Assembly: GCF_014646095.1 (NCBI RefSeq)
Contig: NZ_BMMU01000004.1
Span: forward strand, 310,001-374,000
From: Streptomyces lacrimifluminis
Lineage (GTDB): Bacteria > Actinomycetota > Actinomycetes > Streptomycetales > Streptomycetaceae
Direction: 5' to 3'
Length of the DNA: 64,000 nucleotides
Within the stretch, counting starts at the first letter, position 1. Each line of letters opens with the position of its first letter. The notes beneath the pieces were generated by a model that saw only the letters and a list, made by a program, of their open reading frames with translations, ran no database searches and was not told the origin of the DNA. A program made the translations under genes and the position numbers. Below are positions 26,596-33,792 of this stretch, in pieces.

Positions 26596-27588
26596 TCAGC
26601 TCTCCGGCGTGCCCTTCACGGCGCCGACGGAGGCGGTCAGCAGGACCAGGCCCAGCGCGAGCACGGCCAGCCCGCCCCAGGAGGCGGCCGGGAGGCGCTC
26701 ACCGAGGACGGTGACACCCAGGACCGCGGCGACGGCGGGCTCGGCCAGGGTGAGCGAGGTGGCCACCGACGCGGGGGTGCGGCGCAGGCCGTATCCGAAG
26801 AGCCGGTAGGCCAGGTAGACGGTGAACAGGGCGAGGTGGGCGGCCACCGCCGCGCCCCGGGTGGTGGTGAGCCAGTGCGTGTCGACGCACAGCACGAGCG
26901 GCAGGACGAGCAGCCCGGCCGCGCCGAACAGCACGCCCATCACCGCGCCCGAGGGGTGTCCGTGGGTGATGAGCCTGCCGCCGATCAGCGAGTAGACGGC
27001 GTACGACAGTCCGGCGCCAGCGGCGAGCGCGATGCCCGTCGGGTCCATCGGCGTGGTGTGGCCGGTGAGTTCGGGGCCGAGCACCAGCAGGGCGCAGCCC
27101 AGTACGGCGGCCGTGGTGGCGGCGCTCCAGCGTGCGGTCGGCCGGGCCTGTCCGGTGATCCAGGCAAGCAGCCCGGCGAAGACGGGCGCGCTGCCCAGCG
27201 CGATCACGGTGGCCACGGCAACGCCCGTACGGGACACCGCCGGGTAGAAGGTGACCGGATACAGGGCCACGGCCGCCGCGCCCAGGACGAGCAGTCCTCG
27301 CTCGGGGCGTGTGCAGGCGGCCGGGAGCGAGCGGGCGCGGCGCGAGGTGAGGAACAGCAGGATGCCGCCGAGGGCGAGACCGGCACAGCCGATGGCTGCC
27401 GCCGGTGCGTCGGCGGGGGCCAGGGAACTCGCTGTCCCGGTCGTGCCCCACAGCACGGCCGCGGTGAGGATGGGCGCGGGGCCGCCGAGGAGCGGGGTGC
27501 GGGAGGGGCGCGGGCCGGCGGAGTGCGGGCGCGCGGGGGTCAGAGGGGTCGTCCGGTTCGGCACAGTCGTGTTCTTCCGTCGTCGCAT
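26596..27588 (-). CDS. EamA/DMT-family exporter
   Basis: Drug/metabolite-transporter protein of about 330 aa with ten hydrophobic helices in two EamA repeats. The first is APILTAAVLWGTTGTASSLAP through VALYPVTFYPAVSRTGVAVA; the second is PTGIALAAGAGLSYAVYSL through SVATSLTLAEPAVAAVLGVTVLGERL. The latter is the typical EamA C-terminal signature. It probably exports a small metabolite or amino acid. Start is uncertain: ATG 27588 has no good ribosome site, and the in-frame GTG about 24 bp downstream follows GGAAG. It is divergent from the AraC gene. Confidence 0.85.
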   Translation of the reverse strand: MRRRKNTTVPNRTTPLTPARPHSAGPRPSRTPLLGGPAPILTAAVLWGTTGTASSLAPADAPAAAIGCAGLALGGILLFLTSRRARSLPAACTRPERGLLVLGAAAVALYPVTFYPAVSRTGVAVATVIALGSAPVFAGLLAWITGQARPTARWSAATTAAVLGCALLVLGPELTGHTTPMDPTGIALAAGAGLSYAVYSLIGGRLITHGHPSGAVMGVLFGAAGLLVLPLVLCVDTHWLTTTRGAAVAAHLALFTVYLAYRLFGYGLRRTPASVATSLTLAEPAVAAVLGVTVLGERLPAASWGGLAVLALGLVLLTASVGAVKGTPES

Positions 27589-27945
27589 GCGTCTGGGAAT
27601 GGGTCCGAAACGGGCGCGCGCACGACAACAGCCCCTGCCCCGAGGGTCGTTGGGGCCGGGGGTCAAACCGTCAGTGTCCGCGCCCGGTCAGGCGCCGAGC
27701 GGCGGCAGAACGGCGTGCCAGTAGGTGTTCACGGCGCGATGGTAGTCGCGCCCACCGCGCACGAGCCAGCCGGTGCGGGCACGCCGGCGCAGGCCGAGCG
27801 GCCGGTCACCGCCCGTGCCGGAGCATTGCGGGACATGATGCTGTCGCGCTCTCGTTTCCTGTGGGCGCTGAGCGCTGACGTGAGCAGTCGGGGATGGCCG
27901 GTGATGCCCGCCGTCTACGGTGGTCGCCCAGAAGAAGAGGCGAAA
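27589..27945. other. 357-bp divergent intergenic region
   Basis: It separates the EamA gene from the AraC-type regulator. I see no gene or clear hairpin. Promoters for both genes should lie here but none matches the consensus strongly. Confidence 0.4.
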
Positions 27946-29052
27946 GTGAGTGCGATGTCCCTTGCCCCCGACCCGGCGGACCCTGCCGGGCCCCCCGCCG
28001 GGACCCCTGCCGGGACCAGCCGCAGTACGTCGGCGACGATCCAGCCGAACATCCTGCGGTATCTCGTCGTGGTCGCCGACGAGCGCGGAGTCGATCTGCG
28101 GCCCCTGCTGAAGCAGCTGGGACTCGACGAGACGGTCATGCGCTCCGCCGCGCTGCGGGTGTCGTACCGGCAGGGCAGCGCGGTGATCCGCCGGGCGCTG
28201 GAGCTCACCGGGGACGAGCGCCTGGGGCTGAAGGTCGGCTCGGCGCAGCATCTGACCGCGTGGGGCCTGCTCGGCTTCGCCCTGATGGCCGACGACACGC
28301 TGCGGCACGCCATCGAGACCGGGGTGAAGTACCAGAACCTATCCGGGGCGATGGTGGTGTGGTCGGCCGCGGTGGGTGAGGAGGACGACGCGTTCGTGCT
28401 GCGCGCCGACCTTCCCGATCCCGCCATGGACCCGGCCGTCGCCTCCTTCCTGAGCGAGGAGGCGTTCGCCTCCGTGGTCACCCTGTCCCGGCTGGCCGTC
28501 GGCCCGGCCTTCGCGCCGCGAGCGGTGGAGTTCTCCTTTCCTCCGCCGCGCGAACTCGACCTGTACGAAGGCCTGTTCCGCTGCCCGGTCCGCTTCGGCG
28601 CTCCCGCCAACCGTATGGTCGTCGACCCGGCGTGGGCCCGTTTCCGGATGCCCGGCCGGGATCCGGTGAGCTACGCGTCGACGCTGGAGATGCTCGACGC
28701 GCACATGACCTCCCGCCGTGACCAGCAGGATCTGCTGGAGGTGCTGGAGATCTCCGTCGCGCAGGGCCTCCCGGTGGTGCCGTCGTTCGGTGAGCAGGCG
28801 CGACGGCACGCGACGAGCGAGCGGACGCTGCGCCGCCGGCTGGCCGACTGCGGCACGACGTACGAGGCTCTCGTCGAGGGCGTACGCCGGGAACGCGTCG
28901 AACAGCTCCTGCTCCGCCCGGAGTTGACCCTGCGCGACATCGCCCGCCGGGCGGGGTTCTCCGACGAACGGGCGCTGCGCCGCGCGGTGCACCGCTGGCA
29001 CGGCGCCTCCCCCGGCCGGCTGCGGGAGCGGATGCGTACAGCGCGCCCCTGA
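27946..29052 (+). CDS. AraC-family regulator with arabinose-binding-like (OruR/VirS) domain
   Basis: A 368-aa regulator. The N-terminal ligand domain (QPNILRYLVVVADERGVDLR, ALELTGDERLGLKVGSAQHL) is of the OruR/VirS/GadX type. The C-terminal AraC HTH is seen in SERTLRRRLADCGTTYEALV and LTLRDIARRAGFSDERALRRAVHRWHG. The GTG at 27946 with AAGAGG 6 bp upstream is preferred; ATG 27955 is in frame. It converges on the ALDH-SDR-FMO operon. By analogy with mycobacterial VirS and the mymA operon, it may control that operon; this is inference. Confidence 0.87.
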   Translation: MSAMSLAPDPADPAGPPAGTPAGTSRSTSATIQPNILRYLVVVADERGVDLRPLLKQLGLDETVMRSAALRVSYRQGSAVIRRALELTGDERLGLKVGSAQHLTAWGLLGFALMADDTLRHAIETGVKYQNLSGAMVVWSAAVGEEDDAFVLRADLPDPAMDPAVASFLSEEAFASVVTLSRLAVGPAFAPRAVEFSFPPPRELDLYEGLFRCPVRFGAPANRMVVDPAWARFRMPGRDPVSYASTLEMLDAHMTSRRDQQDLLEVLEISVAQGLPVVPSFGEQARRHATSERTLRRRLADCGTTYEALVEGVRRERVEQLLLRPELTLRDIARRAGFSDERALRRAVHRWHGASPGRLRERMRTARP

Positions 29053-29060
29053 GGCCGGGG

Positions 29061-30533
29061 TCAGCGGGTGCGGATCCAGATCGTCTTCTCCCGGGTCCAC
29101 TGGGCGAAGGCGTCGGTGGACTTCTCCGCTCCCCCGAATCCGGACTGCTTCCAGCCGCCGAACGGTGTGGTGATGTCTCCCTCGCTGTAGGCGTTGACGG
29201 AGACCACGCCGGCCTCGATGCCCCGGGCCAGCCGCAGCGCGGTGTCGAGATCGCGGGTCCAGACCGAGGCGGCGAGCCCGTACTCGGTGGCGTTGGCCCT
29301 ACGTACCGCCTCGGCCTCGGAGGTGAAGGTCTGGACGGTGACGACCGGACCGAACAGCTCCTTGGTGAGGACGTCGCTGCCGTCGGGGGCGTCGGTGATC
29401 ACGGTGGGCGGGTGGTAGGCGCCGTGCGGAGACAGCCCGTCGGGCAGTCCCCCGGTGTGGATCCGGGCCCCGCCGGCCCGGGCGGCGTCGACGGCTCCCG
29501 CGACCCGGTCGAAGGCGGCGCGGTTGATCAGCGGGCCCAGCTGCGTGCGCGGGTCGGCCGGATCGCCGATGACGAGCTCTCTCGCCGCGGCCGTGAACCG
29601 CTCCACCACCTCCTCGGCGATGTCGCGGTGCACCAGGACCCGGGAGCCGGCCGTGCAGTTCTGCCCCATGGTCAGGAACGCGGCCTCGATCATGTTGTCG
29701 ATCAGCTCGTCGCCGTAGGAGAGCGCGTCGGCCATCAGCACCTGGGGGCTCTTGCCGCCCATCTCCAGCGAGACGCGCTTGAAGTTGCTCCCGGCGGCGT
29801 CCTGGAGGATGCGGCGGCCGGTCGCGGTGGACCCGGTGAAGGAGAGCGCCCCCACCAGGGGGTTACGGGCGAGGGCCGCGCCGGCTTCCCCGCCGTACCC
29901 GGGCAGCACGGTGAGCACCCCGTCGGGCAGGCCGGCCTCGGCGGCGAGGGCGGCCAGGTGGAGGGCCGAGCGCGGGGTCGCCTCAGCGGGTTTGACCAGC
30001 AGACAGTTGCCCGCTGCCAGGGCCGGTCCGACCTTCCAGGCGGTCATGGCCAGCGGGTAGTTCCACGGCAGGATCGCCGCGACGACCCCGACCGGTTCGC
30101 GGCTCATGAGACCGAGACCGTCGGGCCCGCTCGGCGCGACCCGGCCGAAGACCTTGTCGGCGGCCTGGGCGAACCAGCGGATCGACTCGATCGCGCCGGG
30201 CACATCGCCCGTACGGCATTCCGTGATCGGCTTGCCCGCGTCCTCACTGTCCAGCCGGGCGAGGATCTCGGCGTCGTGTTCCATCAGGTCGGCCAGCCGC
30301 AGCAGCACCGCGCCGCGCTCCCGGGGCGGCAGCCCCGACCACACCCCGGTGTCGTGGACCTGCCGGGCCCGCTCGGCGGCCTTGGCCACATCGTCGGCGC
30401 TCGCGGCGGCCAGGGTGGTGATCGGCTCCCCGGTGGCCGGGTTGACGACCTGGAGCGTCTCGTTCGACGTCTCGTACGGAGTCGCGTCCGCCGTTCCGTA
30501 CGGCGTCTGGTTCGGGGTCTGGTTCGGGGTCAT
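29061..30533 (-). CDS. NAD(P)-dependent aldehyde dehydrogenase
   Basis: A 490-aa ALDH-superfamily enzyme. The catalytic Cys lies in TMGQNCTAGSRVLV, the general-base Glu in SLEMGGKSPQV, the NAD site in SFTGSTATGRRIL, and the Asn in LPWNYPLAM. The C-terminal PFGGWKQSGFGGAEKSTDAF is typical. It oxidises an aldehyde to the acid. The N-terminal 25 residues are a repetitive Asn/Gln/Thr/Pro tract (NQTPNQTPYGTADATPYET), absent from the family and possibly dispensable. The start overlaps the SDR gene by 4 bp; last gene of the FMO-SDR-ALDH operon. Confidence 0.92.
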   Translation of the reverse strand: MTPNQTPNQTPYGTADATPYETSNETLQVVNPATGEPITTLAAASADDVAKAAERARQVHDTGVWSGLPPRERGAVLLRLADLMEHDAEILARLDSEDAGKPITECRTGDVPGAIESIRWFAQAADKVFGRVAPSGPDGLGLMSREPVGVVAAILPWNYPLAMTAWKVGPALAAGNCLLVKPAEATPRSALHLAALAAEAGLPDGVLTVLPGYGGEAGAALARNPLVGALSFTGSTATGRRILQDAAGSNFKRVSLEMGGKSPQVLMADALSYGDELIDNMIEAAFLTMGQNCTAGSRVLVHRDIAEEVVERFTAAARELVIGDPADPRTQLGPLINRAAFDRVAGAVDAARAGGARIHTGGLPDGLSPHGAYHPPTVITDAPDGSDVLTKELFGPVVTVQTFTSEAEAVRRANATEYGLAASVWTRDLDTALRLARGIEAGVVSVNAYSEGDITTPFGGWKQSGFGGAEKSTDAFAQWTREKTIWIRTR

Positions 30534-31408
30534 GCTTCCTCCACCAGTTCCCAGCGCCCGTCGGTCCGGCGGGCCAGTCCGCGTCGGCGGAGTTCCTCCA
30601 GATAGCGGGCCATGCCCCGGTCACCGCGTTTACGGAACAGGGGGAGGACCCGGGGCAGCAGGTTCGGCACGAGCATCGCGAACCGCACCAGGCGGGATTC
30701 GGCGGGCCGGGGGTAGGCCTCCAGCCGGGGCCTGTCCAGCAGGCTCACCACGGCCGCGACGACGTCGGCGGGCTGCTGGGGCGGGTCCTGGAACTGCAGG
30801 GAGTTGCCGCCCTCCACGGCCTCCTGGCGCAGCATCCGGGTGTCCGTGGCGGAGGGAAGCACCGACCCGGCCAGGATGCCCTTGCTCCTGAGGTCGAGCC
30901 CGATGGAGAGCATCGCGCCGCGCAGCCCGAACTTGGAGGCGGTGTAGATCGGGGTCTCGCCGAGCGGGAAGATCCCGCCGAGGGAGACCGTGGTGACCAC
31001 CCGGGCGTCCCGGGAGGCCAGGAGAAGGGGGATGGCGATCCGGGTCGCGATCAGCGGCGAGGTCAGGTTGAGGGCGATCTCCCGCTCGATGCTCTCGACG
31101 CTGCGGACGTCGAAGCGTTCCGCGCTGGTCATGCCCACGTTGTTGACGAGGACGTCGAGGCGACCGTGCTCGTCGGCGACCACCTCGAACAACCGCTGCA
31201 CCTGGGTACGGTCCATCAGGTCGCAGCCGATGCCCGTGTGCCCGCCGCCGGGAAGCTCGGCGGCCAGTTTCATGGCGCGGACCCCGTCGAGGTCGACGAC
31301 GACGCAGCGGGCGCCGCCGGAGGCGAAGCGGCGGCACAGGTCGCTGCCGATGCCGCCCGCGCCGCCGGTCACCAGGATGACCTTGTCGGTGAAGTCGAAC
31401 CCGCTCAT
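30530..31408 (-). CDS. Short-chain dehydrogenase/reductase
   Basis: A 292-aa SDR with TGGAGGIG (nucleotide binding), NNVGM, the catalytic Ser in TVSLGGIFPLG, and YTASKFGLRG carrying the Tyr-x3-Lys pair. The C-terminal extension (RFAMLVPNLLPRVLPLFRKR) is longer than usual and resembles MymA-operon SadH-type SDRs, suggesting a lipid or hydrophobic alcohol substrate. It overlaps the FMO stop (ATGA at 31408-31405) and the ALDH start (30533-30530), so all three are translationally coupled. Confidence 0.9.
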   Translation of the reverse strand: MSGFDFTDKVILVTGGAGGIGSDLCRRFASGGARCVVVDLDGVRAMKLAAELPGGGHTGIGCDLMDRTQVQRLFEVVADEHGRLDVLVNNVGMTSAERFDVRSVESIEREIALNLTSPLIATRIAIPLLLASRDARVVTTVSLGGIFPLGETPIYTASKFGLRGAMLSIGLDLRSKGILAGSVLPSATDTRMLRQEAVEGGNSLQFQDPPQQPADVVAAVVSLLDRPRLEAYPRPAESRLVRFAMLVPNLLPRVLPLFRKRGDRGMARYLEELRRRGLARRTDGRWELVEEA

Positions 31409-32751
31409 GCCGTCGCCTCCACGGGCCGCGGGGACCGTACGCGCGGCGGCAGGCCCTCGGTGCGCCAGCCCGTCTCGCCCGCGACCTTGCCCAGGTACTT
31501 CACGAAGGCCGCGGCGTCGACGTAGCCGGTGTGGCGGGGCGAGTCGACGAACTTCAGCCCGCCGGTCAGGTCCGGGCGGTCGGCCCGGATCCGCTGGGTG
31601 AACCGCTCCGCGCTCGGCAGCCCGTGCCGCGCGTCGTGGAGGTATCCGGCGATCAGCTGCGCCTGGGAGTCGAAGAGCTGGTACGCACCGGAGTTGGTCT
31701 CGATGAAGCCGATGCCGAACAGGCCTGTGTGCTCGCGCGAGAACGACGACAGGTACAGGTCCGGGTGCTGCTCGTCGCCGAAGTACCGCTGTGCGACCGG
31801 CACTTTGTGGACGTAGCCCGTGGCCAGCAGGACGAGGTCGAAGTCGTCGCTCGTGCCGTCGGTGAAGTGCACGGTCCTGCCCTCGGCGCGGGCGATCCCG
31901 GGCCTGGCGGTGATGTCGCCGTGCTGGAGGTGGTGGATCAGCATCGAGTTGATGGCCGGGTGGGTCTCGAACAGCTTGTGGTCCGGCTTCGGCAGCCCCA
32001 GCCGTGTCGGGTCGCCGTTGATGATCCGCAGGAGGGCGCCGAAGACCCGCTGTGCCAGCCACATCGGCAGGTGCGGCCCGCTGTTGGCGATGGTGTCCAC
32101 CGGCCGGCCGAACAGGTGCTTGGGGATGAACCAGTACCCGCGCCGCATGCTGATCACCGCGTGGTCCGCGGTCCGGGCCGCGTCGCAGGCTATGTCGCAG
32201 CCGGAGTTCCCCGCGCCCACGACCAGGACCCGCTTGCCCCGCAGCTCCTCCGCGTCGCGGTAGCCGACGGTGTGCCGGACCTGCCCGCTGAACTCGCCGG
32301 GCAGTTCGGGGATGTTGGGGTGCCACTGCGAGCCCGTGCACACCACGACCTGCCCGTGCGTGCTCTCCCGGCCGTCGGCCCGGGTGACCGTCCAGGTGCC
32401 GTCCGCGTTCTTCTCGACGTCCGCGACATCGACGCCGAACTCGATCCGGTCCGTCAGGCCGTAGGCGTCGGCGAAGGACCGCAGGTACGACAGGATCTGC
32501 CGGTGGGGCGGGTAGTCCGCGAAATGGTCGGGCATCGGGAAACCGCCGAACCCCGACAGGGTCCTGCTGGAGATGAAGTGCGCCGACTCGTACATCGGGC
32601 TGCCGGGGTTGTCGATGTCCCAGATGCCGCCGGGCCCGGTGTGACGCTCCAGATGCGTGTACGGCAGATCCCGCTCCGCCAGGGCCCTGGCGACCGCCAG
32701 CCCGGCAGGTCCCGCCCCGATCACACACGTATCGAACTGGCTTTCCTTCAC
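31405..32751 (-). CDS. Flavin-containing monooxygenase (BVMO/FMO type)
   Basis: A 448-aa enzyme. It has the FAD motif VIGAGPAGLAVARAL, the FMO/BVMO fingerprint FSGQVRHTVGYR, the NADP motif VVGAGNSGCDIAC, and LLATGYVHKVP before the C-terminal part. It inserts oxygen into a heteroatom or carbonyl substrate. GTG 32751 with GGAGG 7 bp upstream is a strong start. It is the first gene of an operon with SDR and ALDH, consistent with conversion of an alcohol via ketone and aldehyde to an acid, or MymA-like lipid modification. Confidence 0.9.
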   Translation of the reverse strand: MKESQFDTCVIGAGPAGLAVARALAERDLPYTHLERHTGPGGIWDIDNPGSPMYESAHFISSRTLSGFGGFPMPDHFADYPPHRQILSYLRSFADAYGLTDRIEFGVDVADVEKNADGTWTVTRADGRESTHGQVVVCTGSQWHPNIPELPGEFSGQVRHTVGYRDAEELRGKRVLVVGAGNSGCDIACDAARTADHAVISMRRGYWFIPKHLFGRPVDTIANSGPHLPMWLAQRVFGALLRIINGDPTRLGLPKPDHKLFETHPAINSMLIHHLQHGDITARPGIARAEGRTVHFTDGTSDDFDLVLLATGYVHKVPVAQRYFGDEQHPDLYLSSFSREHTGLFGIGFIETNSGAYQLFDSQAQLIAGYLHDARHGLPSAERFTQRIRADRPDLTGGLKFVDSPRHTGYVDAAAFVKYLGKVAGETGWRTEGLPPRVRSPRPVEATA

Positions 32752-32949
32752 AGGCCTGCCTCCTCGTTCGTCCCGCTTCACGGCGTTCTTCACGGCCGTT
32801 GGAGGAAACGTATGCACCCGCCGTTCAGCGGGAACTGACCCGCGCGGCCACGGACCGGACCCCAGCGGCCGTAGGACCCGGCACCCGGGGGGCAAAACAG
32901 GACTTGTTCGGACGACTGGATCGTGGGACTCAGTCGATACCATGCGGCT

Positions 32950-33573
32950 ATGGCTCACGTTCCCGCGGCCGAGCGCCGCCCTCAGCTGATCAAAGCAGCG
33001 ATCGACTACATGGCGAGGGAAGGAGTCGCGGCCGGCAGCACCCGTGCCATCGCCGCCGAGCTGGGGGTGGCCCAGGCGACGGTGCACTACACCTTCGGCA
33101 CGAAGGAAGGGCTGTACCGCGCCGTCATGGAGCAGCTCACCCAGGATCTGATCGCCCAGGTCGAGCGGTCCGCGCCGGCCGACGCCGGATTCGAGGAGAC
33201 GGCCGGCGCGCTGGCCGCGGCCCTGTGGCGGACGGTGCGCGAGCAGCCCGCCAGCCATCAACTCCTCACGGAGCTGAATGTGTTCGCGCTGCGCTCACCC
33301 GCTCTGAGCGAGGCGCTCGACAGTCACTACCGGCGCATCACGGAGGTGACGGCGAGACTGGTGACCGAGGCGGCCGAGCGCACGGGCCAGAGCCTTGCCC
33401 AGCCCGCGGAGACGATCGCGCGGTTCTTCCTCGCCGGCTTCGACGGGCTCACCACGCAGCACCTCTCCCATCCCGACGAGGAGGCCGAGCACACCTGCCT
33501 CCAGGCCTTCGTGTCCGCCGTGGTGGCCATGGCCGACGGCCGGCTGGAGCTGGTGTCCGTACCGGCGGTCTGA
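32950..33573 (+). CDS. TetR-family regulator
   Basis: A 207-aa regulator. N-terminal HTH: AAIDYMAREGVAAGSTRAIAAELGVAQATVHYTFGTKEGL; the C-terminal ligand domain is helical (QPAETIARFFLAGFDGLTTQHL). The ATG at 32950 is preferred to the upstream ATG at 32923, which gives MGLSRYHAA. It is divergent from the FMO operon, 198 bp apart, so control of that operon is plausible, together with the AraC protein. A perfect inverted repeat follows the stop. Confidence 0.88.
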   Translation: MAHVPAAERRPQLIKAAIDYMAREGVAAGSTRAIAAELGVAQATVHYTFGTKEGLYRAVMEQLTQDLIAQVERSAPADAGFEETAGALAAALWRTVREQPASHQLLTELNVFALRSPALSEALDSHYRRITEVTARLVTEAAERTGQSLAQPAETIARFFLAGFDGLTTQHLSHPDEEAEHTCLQAFVSAVVAMADGRLELVSVPAV

Positions 33574-33613
33574 CCCCACCCCCGCGGGCGATGGGAGGCT
33601 CCCGCGCACCCCC

Positions 33614-33649
33614 ACAAGGCGACATTGTCATCTGACAATGTCGCCTTGT
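33614..33649. terminator. Perfect 17-bp inverted repeat with T-run; terminator or operator
   Basis: ACAAGGCGACATTGTCA (33614-33630), a TC spacer, then its exact complement TGACAATGTCGCCTTGT (33633-33649), followed by TTTTG. It lies 40 bp after the TetR stop and is consistent with an intrinsic terminator. The short spacer and perfect symmetry also allow a protein-binding palindrome. Confidence 0.7.
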
Positions 33650-33730
33650 TTTGTCACCTGCAAATACCTCCCCACCTGCCCTTTCGGCACACAGGGCACT
33701 CACGTCAGTCGATCGACTCGTTCATGCGAC

Positions 33731-33759
33731 TTGAGCAGGTGATAAAGTCGGCCTATCGA
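33731..33759 (+). promoter_or_regulatory. Promoter of the MMPL gene
   Basis: TTGAGC (33731-33736), 17 bp, TATCGA (33754-33759), 33 bp before the start codon at 33793, with GGGAG as ribosome site. Confidence 0.6.
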
Positions 33760-33792
33760 TTGCGGGATCCCCACCGTCCTAGGGAGTTCGTC

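Noticed and set aside
26536..27945. Long N-terminal extension in frame with the AraC regulator
   Set aside because: It would run antisense over the EamA gene and reads as Gly/Arg-rich nonsense; a good GTG start with ribosome site lies at 27946.
33625..33792. N-terminal extension of the MMPL protein from ATG 33625
   Set aside because: It would start inside the inverted repeat, overlaps the promoter boxes at 33731-33759, and the extra residues do not look like a transporter start.
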